Below, piece by piece: positions 44,368 to 54,330 of a stretch of 64,000 nt of DNA; within the stretch, counting starts at the first letter, position 1; each line of letters starts with the position of its first letter. Location of the stretch: positions 62,001-126,000 of the forward strand of contig JASIRB010003884.1 of assembly GCA_030323885.1 (NCBI GenBank). The letters are read 5' to 3'. The DNA comes from Branchipolynoe longqiensis. Its lineage: Eukaryota > Annelida > Polychaeta > Phyllodocida > Polynoidae. The notes under the pieces were generated by a model. The model worked only from the letters and a program-made list of their open reading frames with translations, made no database searches and was not told the origin of the DNA. A program made the translations under genes and the position numbers.

Positions 44368-44884
44368 TAGAAGATACGCATATATATGTGGTGTATAATG
44401 AGTTATGCAAATATAAAACAATGGAAAGCGAATATTTATTCCAGGTAGGAGGCCAGCCATTTGCTGCGGACCAGAGCAACTAGAGCACCACCATGGGCGA
44501 TGACATAACTAAACGGGTTGTGTCTTGGTCTCACTCTTCTCAGAATTGTTTGTATGTATATGTTAAGGCAATGATAATAGTTCCTTGCCACAGAACTTAT
44601 TAAAGGACTCAACCCAACTCTGTCTTGTGTTGTGTTGTCCTCATATGGACAATTTATATATATATAGTAAACCCTCAAATTCATCAATACATTAAAAATA
44701 GTTACAAATTTGCATAGACTGCGTGGTGATGCTGTTTGGGGCGTAATCATTAGAAGCAATTTGTTTGGCTTCTAAATGCAGTCCAGCCAGACCTAGAAGT
44801 AGAAGGCTAGTTGTACAATATTCCGATAATTATACATTGGTGGGTGATGTGAACTGGTCTATAAGGGATTACAAATGTTATATG
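44368..44884. other. Nothing recognised
   Basis: Begins with a 'gtggtgtataatgagttatg' head related to repeats at 4.0, 10.4 and 50.9 kb. The rest is unassigned. Confidence 0.4.
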
Positions 44885-44887
44885 TAA

Positions 44888-45657
44888 TGGCCCTGTCACA
44901 CTACGACGTGACTACGTCAGCGTAACCACAACGTGAAAATAATGATATCACGTCGAAGTTATCGGCGTAATATGCAAATTGTGGACGTGAATGCAACGTA
45001 GTTGACGTGAGCGTAACGTGAAAGTAACGTGGGTGTACGTCGTGACGTTAGCTGTAACGTGACAACGTTAGGGGGGAGGGGTAATTGGCGACGTGACCGG
45101 GCGTTAGTGTAACGTGAGCGTAACGTCGCCGTAACGGGTGTGACGTGGACGTAACGTGACCGTAACGCCACCGTAACGTGACCGTAACGTGACCGTAACG
45201 TGACCGTAACGTGACCGTAACGTGACCGTAACGTGACCGTAACGTGACCGTAACGTGACCGTAACGTGACCGTAACGTGACCGTAACGTGACCGTAACGT
45301 GACCGTAACGTGCAAAACGCTGCCCACACGTTGCTCCCACCCGGGCCGTCGGTCTGACGTGACATAACGTGACTCTAACGTCATTTACGTTGCTATAACG
45401 ATCGCGGAACGTCAACCTAACGTCATTGTCACGTCATCCCAACGTAACGGCTTCACGTTGAGATACGTCGAAAGTTTTGAACAGGTTCAAAACCTCGACG
45501 CGCGCCGACGTAACACGACGTAACATGACGTAGCTCGACGTCACTCTAACGTCATTATGACATCATCATAACGTGACCCAACGTACGGCAACGTAATGAC
45601 GAAAAATCATCACGTTAGGCTCACGTTGGCTCGTTACGTCGTAGTGTGACAGGGGTA
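44888..45657. mobile_element. ACGT-rich Harbinger-like TIR element, copy 2
   Basis: The ends 'tggccctgtcacactacgac' and 'gtcgtagtgtgacaggggta' lie between TAA on both sides (44885-44887 and 45658-45660). The interior carries dense ACGT words and, at about 45160-45312, roughly 13 tandem units of 'cgtgaccgtaa'. The arginine/valine/threonine-rich minus-strand open frames are products of this 11-bp repeat. Confidence 0.85.
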
Positions 45658-45660
45658 TAA

Positions 45661-46149
45661 GGTTAATGATGTAATGTGACCAAATGCATATGGTATTGTG
45701 TAGTGTTGGTGATCCTTTACTTAGATTAAATAGACATTGTGTATTATATAGATAGTGTGAGAGGGACACTACTGGTAGTGTTATAGGGCCTTAGCAGCTC
45801 TGCTCACAACCCCCTCCCCCCCCCCCCCCCAACTGTTATTTACGGATCACTGCACACCCAGACACAACAGGGCAGTGAGGCCAAAACAACCAAGGCATGG
45901 ATACAAGCAATCGTACTGTTGATTGGTGGACATGTGAATGCTTACTGTTGATTGGAGGATCTGGTCATGTGACAGGCCATCTTGGATTCTAAAACCACTA
46001 TGTAATAATAAACATGAGGGTGGAAGCTCTCTGTCTTCCTGCACACTTTATACTCTACCTTTCTTATACTTGCCTGTAGTGATTTCCTATTAGCCTGCCT
46101 ATACAACTACAGCTGCCAGCCGACGACTTTACATAGTGGTTAGGATCAA
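45661..46149. other. No gene; poly-C run
   Basis: A C-rich run at about 45810-45830. Otherwise unassigned. Confidence 0.4.
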
Positions 46150-46640
46150 TTAATAAAATAGGTGTGAACAACAAAGTAATGTGTCATGGTTGGCCCTAGA
46201 TATTTTGTCTCGGTGTGTTTTATCTGTCCATCTACTCAGGCCATCACATATAACACTATAATTAGTTTTAATATGAACAGACAAGATATTAAAATTGTAT
46301 TTGACTGATATCCAGAAGAGTCGTTTTAACCAATTCATTATTACAGGGCTTGATGATTTTCTGCTATTTAAAGCATAGCGGACAATAGTGTTTGTTGTCA
46401 GTCACAAAGACAATATTCTTATCAAGCCACATGTTGCACCAGCAGTCAGTGGCAGCAACAACGGCCCACATTTCTCGAACATTTATGTGAACATTAATAC
46501 ATTCACGATGAGAGGCAGCGAGGTAATGACTAAGTTGGTTAGGGCCATTTCTACTGTCAAAGAAACCGATGCACCAGTCCTGCATGTGTAAGGGAGCAAA
46601 CCCTGTGTTAGAAGCATCGGAGTATACAGAATGAGTATGC
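46150..46640 (-). pseudogene. RNase H part of second RT element
   Basis: Sense translation gives 'YSDASNTGFAPLHMQDWCIG', then 'FFDSRNGPNQLSHYL', 'HINVREMWAVVAATDCW', 'KNIVFVTDN' and, after a frame change, 'FWISVKYNFNIL' and 'NYSVICDGLSRW'. These are the core blocks of a retroelement RNase H with acidic residues in YSDAS, REMW and TDN. It continues the RT fragment at 50.4-50.8 kb, from which it is separated by a 59-bp array and two DIRS-like copies. Clade is uncertain; DIRS/Ngaro-type is my best guess. Confidence 0.7.
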
Positions 46641-46797
46641 GCATGTGTAAGGCACCAAACCCTGTGTTAGAAGCATCGGAGTATACAGAATGAGTATGCG
46701 CATGTGTAAGGCACCAAACCCTGTGTTAGAAGCATTGGAGTATACAGAATGAGTATGCGCATGTGTAAGGCACCAAACCCTGTGTTAGAAGCATTGG
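46584..46797 (-). repeat. 59-bp minisatellite, left block
   Basis: About 3.6 units. In the sense of the host element (minus) the unit encodes VYSDASNTGFGALHM in one frame, the start of the RNase H domain. Since 59 is not a multiple of three, each unit shifts the frame. It ends at the left junction of DIRS-like copy 2. Confidence 0.9.
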
Positions 46798-47025
46798 TCG
46801 TAATGCGAAGCATTTCGTTTGATGCGAGGGGAGGGAGAACGACTCCCCGCTGCTCGACTCACCGCGACGCCCGCTGCTCACCTCACCCTCCCCCGGCCTT
46901 GAGCGACTCCCCCCCCCCCTCCTGCCACTCCTCACTTCCCCCCCGGCCCAGCCACTCCCCCCGCCACTGCTCACTCCCCCCGGCCCTGAGCGACTCCCCC
47001 CCTGCTGCCTCTGCTCACTTCCCCC

Positions 47026-47040
47026 CTTATAAGGCCGCCC
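47026..47040 (+). promoter_or_regulatory. TATA-like motif of DIRS-like copy 2
   Basis: 'cttataaggccgccc' about 90 bases before the ORF1 ATG; shared in position with copies 1 and 3. Confidence 0.45.
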
Positions 47041-47125
47041 ACCGGCCTCCCTCAGGCACTCAGCCTCCAGCCGCCTTCCAGCTCTCTGCCCCCTTTTCTT
47101 CTTCTTGGCTCTACTTCTCCTCATC

Positions 47126-48283
47126 ATGCCCGGGCGCGGAAAGGGAAAGAGCCGGAAGACCTCCAAGTTCCCCGGCATGGCTACCCCGGGGCCCTCCTCG
47201 GGCTCCCCCGGGGGGTCCCTCCCCTCTACGGCCCCCACGTCGCCCGCAGCACCCTCGGGCCATGCCAGCAGCGAGATCGCCCTCCTCATCCAGGCCATCA
47301 CCCGCCTCACCAGCCGCGTCGAGGCCGTTGAGACGGGGATTGCCCGAGGAGCTTCGGACCTGCCTGCGCCCGCGCCGCGGCAGGAGCCTGCCTACAGCCT
47401 GCCGCCCGTCCCGGCATCTCGGGCGCACGCCGCAGCCGGGAGCCGGCCGCCGCCTCCACCTCATGCGACTCAGCCCGGAGGCCTCCACCCGCAGTACGAG
47501 CTGTACAGCCGCGTCCACGCCAGCTCGACACCGTCGCTCGCCTACCGTCAGGATCCCGCGGAGCACACCCCAACATCCGCGGCCGACGCAGTCCGAGACA
47601 TCCTCGCATCCGCCGAGGCGCAACACACCGTGCGCCGCCGAGGTCTCCCCGCCGACTACGTCTTCCCCTGCGACCTCGTGGAGAGGGGGCCGGGGCGCAA
47701 GGCGGTAAAACTCGGGGAGGCCACTAGGGACGAGTATAGCCTCGCCCTCCTCACCCTGGTTAACCATCCCTCCTTCCCGGCCCACTCCCTCCAGGGCCTA
47801 CACCACCACCACCTCACCGTCATGAGGGACATCCTCGTCCACCCCTGGCCGACCGTCCGCCAGTACTCAGAGACCATATTTTCCTGGATCGCGGACGGAA
47901 GGCTCCCCCAGGGGTGGCATGACCCTGTGGCCCTCAACGCGGTCAGGCTCGACTCCCTCACCACGCCCACCACCCGGCCAACACCAGCTCCCCGAGGCGA
48001 CGAGGGGGCCCGAGGCGCACACCTGCCCCGGCAGCAAGTCGACACCCGCACCGCCTACGATAGGCACGCTCACGGGGCTCCCTGCTCCACTTGGAACCGC
48101 GATCCCACCTCGTGCGATCAGGCGCCCCTCGGAGAGGCTCACGGCGAGGTGGGAGACAGGCGCCGGCACGTCTGTGCCTATTGCGCCAACGTCCGGCGCA
48201 TATTAACAATGCACAGCGAGGCCGCATGCCGCACCAAGCAAGCCCGTGAGCGCCAGACCCCCGCCACCTCGGCGGATTTTTGA
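47126..48283 (+). CDS. DIRS-like ORF1 (gag-like), intact
   Basis: I take ATG 47126 as the start (MPGRGKGKSRK...) because copy 1 starts MPNGRGRGR at the equivalent place; the frame stays open a little upstream but without an ATG. The protein is 385 residues: a basic N-terminus, a Ser/Pro/Ala-rich spacer, a conserved middle from about residue 148 ('TSAADAVRDIL', 'YVFPCDLVERG', 'FSWIADGRLPQGWHDPVA'), and a Cys/His region from about 319 ('CSTWNRDPTSCD') to 368 ('CAYCANVRRILTMHSEAAC'). It ends TSADF. The Cys/His pattern suggests zinc-dependent nucleic-acid binding, by analogy with ORF1 proteins of DIRS/Ngaro elements. It is the longest intact recognisable frame here, lying in an element without RT or recombinase. 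Confidence 0.8.
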   Translation: MPGRGKGKSRKTSKFPGMATPGPSSGSPGGSLPSTAPTSPAAPSGHASSEIALLIQAITRLTSRVEAVETGIARGASDLPAPAPRQEPAYSLPPVPASRAHAAAGSRPPPPPHATQPGGLHPQYELYSRVHASSTPSLAYRQDPAEHTPTSAADAVRDILASAEAQHTVRRRGLPADYVFPCDLVERGPGRKAVKLGEATRDEYSLALLTLVNHPSFPAHSLQGLHHHHLTVMRDILVHPWPTVRQYSETIFSWIADGRLPQGWHDPVALNAVRLDSLTTPTTRPTPAPRGDEGARGAHLPRQQVDTRTAYDRHAHGAPCSTWNRDPTSCDQAPLGEAHGEVGDRRRHVCAYCANVRRILTMHSEAACRTKQARERQTPATSADF

Positions 48284-48289
48284 TCCGCC
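48271..48289 (+). promoter_or_regulatory. Stem-loop enclosing ORF1 stop codon, copy 2
   Basis: GGCGGA pairs with TCCGCC around the loop TTTTTGA, whose last three bases are the stop. Copy 1 has the same stem and TAG in the loop. Confidence 0.55.
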
Positions 48290-49069
48290 GGCCTCTCCCC
48301 GGCTGGCCCGGGGGGCATAGCCCGGCGCCTCACCCCCACCATTCCCGACAGCCCCGCAACGCCCACCGACGGTCCCCCAGCGAACACCGATCGGAACGCC
48401 GCCCAGACGAAGCCGAGGATCATCACCTCGCACCTCACACCTCAGACGACTCAGCCCAGCCTCACGGGAGACCCCCCCCCAGACAGCCCAGCCACCGGCC
48501 TCCACGGCACCGACCTTCACGACACCGCCTTCATGAAGCCGCCCGACCCCACCCAGCCCAGCCCTGAGGAGTTCGCTGCCCCCCTGCTCGACCCTCGCCG
48601 GACTTCCTCCCCCAGCCCTCAGGAGCGGGCCTACCCTTTTTTGGCCGCCCGCTCCCCTTCCACCTAGACCCCGGACCCCCCTTTCATCCAGGCCTGCCTC
48701 TCCGGGCCCGCCTCGGGCGCCCCGCGCCCCCGCCTCGGGCTTGCCTCGAGCCCTCTCCTTACTTTTTGGCGGAGGGCTCCTCGGCCCCCCCTCTACCAAC
48801 TCTGACACTGCTCCTTATGAGCCCCTCACTATTTATCCTCTGCTCCTCATGAGCCCCTGACTCTTTGCTCCTCGCGAGACCCCTGCTCCTCATGAGCCCC
48901 CTGTATTGCTCTGTGCCTCCTCAGCCTGTTTACCTCCTCAGTTACCCTGTTTGTACCTTACTTTGTCATTTATTGTTATTTCACTGTTTCTCTGTATGTT
49001 GCCCGAGGCGTCACAATAAACGCCTCAGTTTTCCCACCTCCGCCTCTGTTCTTCCTTCTCGCGCATCGG

Positions 49070-49703
49070 TCGTATGCGAAGCATTTCGTTTGATGCGAGG
49101 GGAGGGAGAGCGACTCACCCGGCCCTGAGCGACTCACCTCCCCCTCCTGCCACTGCTCACCTCCCCCGCCCCTGAGCGACTCACCCCCGCCACTGCTCAC
49201 CTCCCCCCGGCCCAGCCACCTCCCCCCGCCATGCTCACTCCCCCGGCCCTGAGCGACTCCCCCCCCCCTGTGCCTTGATCCACTTCCCCTTTTAAGGCCG
49301 CCCGCCGGCCTCCTCAGGCACTAGCCTCCAGCCGCCGTAGTCCAGCTCTCTGCCCCTTTTCTTCTCACCCACCCACCCAACTCTCCCTCCTCTACCCTCC
49401 CCCTCTTGCGGCGGGAGGGCTCCTCGGCCCCCCTCTACCACTCTGACACTGCTCCTATGAGCCCCTCACTATTTATCCTCTGCTCCTCATGAGCCCCTGA
49501 CTCTTTGCTCCTCGCGAGCCCCCTGCTCCTCATGAGCCCCTTGTATTGCTATGTGCCTCCTCAGCCTGTTTACCTCCTCAGTTACCCTGTTTGTACCTTA
49601 CTTTGTCATTGCTTGTTTCTCACTGTTTCTCTGTATGTTGCCCGAGGCGTCACAATAAACGCCTCAGTTTCCCACATCCGCCTCTGTTCTTCCTTCTCGC
49701 GCA
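49070..49703 (+). mobile_element. DIRS-like ends-only derivative, copy 3
   Basis: Starts 'tcgtatgcgaagcatttcgt' directly after copy 2, with 'gcatcgg' between them, and ends 'ttccttctcgcgca' before the 59-bp array resumes. It holds the C-rich leader, a TATA-like motif at 49289, then jumps to 'ggagggctcctcggcccccc' near the recombinase end, AATAAA at 49654-49659 and the 3' end. No ORF1, RT or recombinase remains. Confidence 0.85.
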
Positions 49704-50369
49704 GAATGAGTATGCGCATGTGTAAGGCACCAAACCCTGTGTTAGAAGCATCGGAGTATACAGAATGAGTATGCGCATGTGTAAGAGACCAAACCCTGTG
49801 TTAGAAGCATTGGAGTATACAGAATGAGTATGTGCATGTGTAAGGCACGAAACCCTGTGTTCAAAGCATCGGGGTATACAGAATGAGTATATGCATGTGT
49901 AAGGCACCAAACCCTGTGTTAGAAGCATTGGAGTATACAGAATGAGTATGCGCATGTCTAAGGCACCAAACCCTGTGTTAGAAGCATCGGAGTATACAGA
50001 ATGAGTATGCGCATGTGTAAGGCAGCAAACCCTGTGTTAGAAGCATCGGAGTATACAGAATGAGTATGCGCATGTGTAAGGCAGCAAACCCTGTGTTAGA
50101 ATCATCGGAGTATTCAGAATGAGTATGCCCATGTGTAAGGCAGCAAACCCTGTGTTAGAAGCATCGGAGTATACAGAATGAGTATGCGCATGTGTAAGGC
50201 ACCAAACCCTGTGTTAGAAGCATCAGAGTATACAGAATGAGTATGCGCATGTGTAAGGCAGCAAACCCTGTGTTAGAATCATCGGGGTATACAGAATGAG
50301 TATGCGCATGTGTAGGGCACCAAACCCTGTGTTAGAAGCATCGGGGTATACAGAATGAGTATGCGCATG
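49704..50369 (-). repeat. 59-bp minisatellite, right block
   Basis: About 11 units of the same repeat as at 46.6 kb ('gaatgagtatgcgcatgtgt', 'caaaccctgtgttagaagca'), with scattered single-base variants. On the minus strand the first unit joins the RT fragment of the host element. Confidence 0.95.
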
Positions 50370-50850
50370 AGTGCCGAACATTTTTTTATAACTTGAAAGT
50401 GTCAACATATGCTAGCCACCAATTGCTTTCCTCACGAAAGGAAGAATTAATGCGAAATTTATTAAAAGGGTGGCGAAGAGCCTTAGTTGCATCATATATT
50501 TGAGAGGAAAAAGACCTACCACCGCGAACAACTGTTGAACAGTAGGAAAGCCGACCGCCCAGGTTTTCGAGTTCTTTACGAGTTGCTTTATTTTGATTAA
50601 GAAATATTTGGATGTGGTCTTTTAATTTGATTATTTTGTCACGTGGTAGGTGAAGTTGAACGGCAATTGTATGGACCTCAATACCGATGAAGCAGTTGCA
50701 AGTGGAGGGCTATAGTAATTTATTAAAACTAATGTAGAACCCCAAAAGCCTAAGAATGTTAATAACTGCCAGCTCGGAAGGGAGTTGTTATTGTTATATA
50801 CTTTATTATTGAACCGATTCTTCTTGTTTTGCCTCCTCCACACCATTTAA
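50370..50850 (-). pseudogene. RT thumb/connection part of second RT element
   Basis: Sense translation: 'IGIEVHTIAVQLHLPRDKII', 'NKATRKELENLGGRLSYCST', 'VVRGGRSFSSQIYDATKAL', 'FRINSSFREESNWWLAYVD'. This is the region between the RT palm and RNase H in DIRS/Ngaro-type and related elements. One stop near 50710 and a frameshift at an A7 run (50381-50390) break it. It leads straight into the RNase H start motif, which here is tandemly amplified. RT palm and upstream parts are not found. Confidence 0.7.
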
Positions 50851-51668
50851 GACCAGTGGCGCCACCATTGCCACCACCCCCACCCACTCACCCTCAATGG
50901 GCGTGGGAAACATCACTCGCAACGGTGGATTATATATGTGGTGTATAACATATAATGCGAGTATAAAAATTCGAAGGGAATTTCCTATTATTCTATATTA
51001 TTATTATTACTTCATACCATTGTTATTCTCCGTAAGACTATGCACTTGACCGGTGGCGCCACCTGCGCTCACCCCACTCTCCACCTGGCCGACATTGTCA
51101 GTCATGCCGGAGGATTTTTTCTGTGTTATATATATATATATATATATATCTACACAGCTTTCAGCCATTTTGGGTTTGTGTAGATTGTTAAACAATTCTT
51201 TATATAGATTTGCTTGTTGAACTTACCACAGAGAATGCGGAACCCGCCTGGATATATATACTAGCACGGTCAGGCTTTAATGTAGTCACGTGACTTTCAG
51301 ACTATATCCGGCGTCTCCTATCCTGTCGGGACAGCACACAACTAACTACCCCTGATTTGGCACCAGTGCATCATTTTTTATAAATGACTTCTTCTCCTTT
51401 AATGGGAATATTGGTATTAAGCAAGATGAGGATGGCACCGTGTTCTTGCACACTCAAGTGGGAATTTCGTGTCACATTAACTCAGGTGATTCATATTTGG
51501 GAAGTAACCAAAACAAAAAAAGGATGAAAAGGAACAAGAAAATAGAAGAAAACAGAAGAGAGAAATATATGTGTAAGGCATCATCCGATCGTTGTGGATC
51601 TGAAAAGTGCATGCCTTAATTTTGTTTCGCTTCTTTAACTCATTTGCATTTCTGCTACTATCTATATA
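50851..51668. other. No gene; AT run
   Basis: Contains a 'gtggtgtataacatataatg' head (about 50938) of a dispersed repeat and a (TA)n run at 51126-51149. No coding feature is supported. Confidence 0.4.
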
Positions 51669-51986
51669 CAGTATAACCCCATTAAACCAAGCTCGGTTAA
51701 ACCAAACGATCGGTTAATCCAAACTTTTTTCGGCAGCCCGTCAAAATACTACCATTTATCATATAAAAAAGTTGGTTGAACCAAAGTCGGTTAATCCAAA
51801 CAAAATGTTCGGACTCCGGGCCACTTCCAGTATGGCTAGACCAAACTTTCATGTGGTTATAAGTTCATCTCAGTCCCCACCAACCTTTTTATATGATAAA
51901 TGGTAGTGTTTTGCTGGGCTGCTGAAAAAAGTTTAGATTAACCGATCGTTTGGGGTAACCAAGCTTGGTTTAGCGGGGTTATACTG
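51669..51986. mobile_element. Pogo/Tigger-type MITE M12
   Basis: TIR of about 65 bases: left 'cagtataaccccattaaacc', right 'tttagcggggttatactg', each continuing through 'aaacgatcggttaatc'-type sequence. TA flanks both ends. It is 318 bp and non-coding. Confidence 0.9.
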
Positions 51987-52345
51987 TATACTCATAAAAA
52001 ACAATAATCAGAGTGTCCACATACATTGTATATTACATTCATAATGCACCCACGTTTTTGCCAAAGCCAAAGATATTGGCGAACTCATTAAGCACTTAAA
52101 TCAACCGAATAGAATAATTCACGGTTGAAGGTTATTGCGACAAGTATTTCATTGTGCATGCAACATTTATTTTATCTAACAGTTTAGTTATTTACAATAA
52201 AGGTTACTCCAAACCAAAGAAAAGATTATAATCATCAATCTAATATATTTGTCTTTAAAATATTACAGAAATTTAAAACCATCGAGCATTGCACCTTTAA
52301 GAGAATGTCGTTTTCACACTAAAACTCAAGCTAACGCTGTAGCAG
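51987..52345. other. Family F-like fragments only
   Basis: At 52190-52310 there is similarity to the right part of family F ('aaaggttactccaaac', 'aatctaatatatttgtct'). No gene. Confidence 0.4.
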
Positions 52346-52405
52346 TTAATCCCTTCCTGATATGACCTTAGATGTTGCCAGGACATAAAACTCCAATAAC
52401 CATCT
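52346..52405 (+). repeat. SINE family A, tail-only piece
   Basis: 'cctgatatgaccttagatgt' and 'tgccaggacataaaactcc'. An inverted long copy follows at 52484. Confidence 0.85.
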
Positions 52406-52483
52406 AGCAGTTAAAGTGGGCCACTCCCAGAAAGGTTAAAAAACAATGCGACGAGTAATTCATCGCGATATATCAGTTCGTTT

Positions 52484-52690
52484 GCTAGGGTTGTTCGTCG
52501 TAGCAACATCTAAGGTCTAGATCCGGACGAGTACCGACTTTCTGACAGTATACACTCATAGTGACTTTATAGTGTCACTCCGCTGGGAGAGCAGGCCCTA
52601 ATATCCCGCTCAGTCACAGTGTCCCGATACTGATAAAACCAGTCCCTTCCCTATCTTATTAATGCTTCGAGCCAATCTAGGTAGTGACAA
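52484..52690 (-). repeat. SINE family A copy, inverted
   Basis: Minus-strand tail, core and middle, diverged. On the plus strand 'cgtagcaacatctaaggtct' and 'atatcccgctcagtcacagt'. It is tail-to-tail with the preceding piece. Confidence 0.8.
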
Positions 52691-53149
52691 AGACCCTATA
52701 ATAGTAAGACGGCTCCACTCAGCCTGTACTGTGTAATCAAAATGATCAAACCCACCACTTGGTGCGCTGGCTGTTCTCTTGGTTAAACAGGTGCTATATT
52801 ATATGTAAAAATGTATATATGAATGTGAAAGATGTGTGATGATGGAAATGCTGATGATGATGCTGATGATGATGTGTGTTTGTTCATAGCAATTTCATAT
52901 TGATGTGTATTCATACTTACCTATCTCATGTATAATATAATTGTATGTGTTTACATGTGAAACACCAACCAGCAGCCGGGCTGATCAAACCTACCACAAG
53001 GTGGCACTCCAAAATTTGAATTACCATGAGAGAGATAGGCAGTGAGCCGTCTTAGTATTATAGGGTCTTTGGTAGTGACGAGTATCAGTTTTGTACGTCA
53101 TTGCTTTGACTCTGGCGGGATTTTACCCAGCTACCTTCTGCACTGGAAC
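52691..53149. other. No gene; GAT repeat
   Basis: A (GATGAT)n/(GATGCT)n stretch at about 52850-52875. The word 'accctataatagtaagacgg' at 52693 recurs inverted near 53050 ('ccgtcttagtattatagggt'), so 52690-53070 may be a TIR element inserted in the neighbouring SINE; 'taggtagtgacaaag' and 'ggtagtgacgag' flank it. Confidence 0.5.
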
Positions 53150-53505
53150 CACATGGGATGGCCAAATGAGTTGAGAGTCCGTCTCCTGTTTTAGGAGATC
53201 GGAGGATCCGAACTCATGGATTCGTGGGTTCGAACCCTGGTCGAGTCCTACCAATGACTTACAAATTGATTCTTGTCACTTCCTAGCCAGGCGCTTGGCA
53301 TTATTAGGATAGGGCAATGACTGGTTGGCTCAGTGTCACGATAATGTGACTGAGTGGGATACCAGGTCATGGTGCTGGCGGCCTGGTCTCCCAGTGGGGC
53401 AGCATTATAAAGTCGCCATGAGTGCACACTGTGACAAGCCAGTGCCCGTCCTGATGTGACCTTAGATGTTGCTAGGACGTAAAACAACAAACAAAGAAAC
53501 AAACA
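53150..53505 (+). repeat. SINE family A, near full length
   Basis: The best copy. The tRNA-like head has 'gatggccaaatgagttgaga' and B-box-like 'gtgggttcgaaccctgg'. The body runs through 'ccaatgacttacaaattgat' and 'gactgagtgggataccaggt', the core 'cagtggggcagcattataaa', and the tail 'cctgatgtgaccttagatgt' with an A-rich 'acaaacaaag' end. Confidence 0.9.
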
Positions 53506-54330
53506 AATCTGCCCAGGAATCCAGTAGTCTTACTGAGTCATACCGTGTCCGGTCACACATATTAGTAATCCCAACACAGCTCCATTAGAACTGACCAATC
53601 ATTGACTGCCATCAGTCATTTCTGCTTCAGGTCCAGTGATACGGGTTCCACTTTGAGGTTTGCTGTGAATATGCCCGTTGCTGCCGACACGGCGTTAAAC
53701 AATCATCAATCAGTGGCCCTTCCTTATGTATAAACTGATCCACTTACTTTTCTTGAATGTTCCTTTAATGCAGTTTAGTTTCCAATTAAATGGTCATAAG
53801 ATGGTTGGCTGAGATCATCCAATCCTCATTGCAAAATTTATAACTAAGATTGCGCCAATATCAACTAGATTAAGTAGGATTAGGTTTGGGTATACTTTAT
53901 ATCTCATATGTCTTTACACTCTGTTCCAAGATGGATTCCCTCTGTATCAGTCACAATGGACACCAAAACATTACAATACATGTTATGATGTTAGTATAAT
54001 GTTACCATGACATTATAATGTACCATAACCAAATAATGTAATAACGTTAGCCTGACGTTAGTTAACGTTATCTGTTAGCTGGGTTTGAGGCACGGGGGTG
54101 GGAGGGTAGTTGCATGTGGGAGTAGCGGGTGAGATGGGAAGGGGGAAACCGATGTGCATCCATGTAGTACTAGCATATGATTGGCTGTTGAAACTAATTT
54201 GAATACACTTTTGCTGAACCTTAGATTGTACGAAAACTGCATGAGACGATGTTTTGTAATAAACAAGATACTTCACTAAGGAAATGTAGGAAGTAACACG
54301 GATTTTGTCGGCGTTTTTTGATATGCCATC
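53506..54330. other. Retroelement 3' tail fragment; otherwise nothing
   Basis: At 53660-53715 'gttgctgccgacacggcgtt' then 'aaacaatcatcaatca' resembles the 3' tail of the 23.2 kb Jockey-like element. Nothing else is recognised. Confidence 0.5.

Larger units (their letters stand above)
46798..49064 (+). mobile_element. DIRS-like gag-only derivative, copy 2
   Basis: Starts 'tcgtaatgcgaagcatttcg', with the hairpin AATGC-GAA-GCATT, then 'tttgatgcgagg'. It keeps the leader, TATA-like motif and a complete ORF1. After ORF1 it has a spacer, a trace of the RT N-terminus ('RAYPFLAARSP') and then jumps to the end of the recombinase ('cctcgagccctctccttact'), so RT, RNase H and most of the recombinase are deleted. 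It ends with AATAAA at 49015-49020 and 'ttccttctcgcgca'. It would depend on a complete relative for mobility. Confidence 0.85.

Noticed and set aside
44959..45415. Minus-strand open frames with repeated VTVTLRSRYGH
   Set aside because: They are translations of an 11-bp tandem repeat inside a TIR element, and all three frames give similar strings.
46749..47785. Open frames of 319 codons (+) and 224 codons (-) overlapping ORF1 of copy 2
   Set aside because: Only the 47126-48283 frame is conserved with copy 1 at the protein level; the others are shadows.
49704..50369. CRISPR-like array or peptide-precursor gene with repeated units
   Set aside because: There are no spacers, and the 59-bp unit breaks the reading frame at every repeat; the unit matches an RNase H motif instead.
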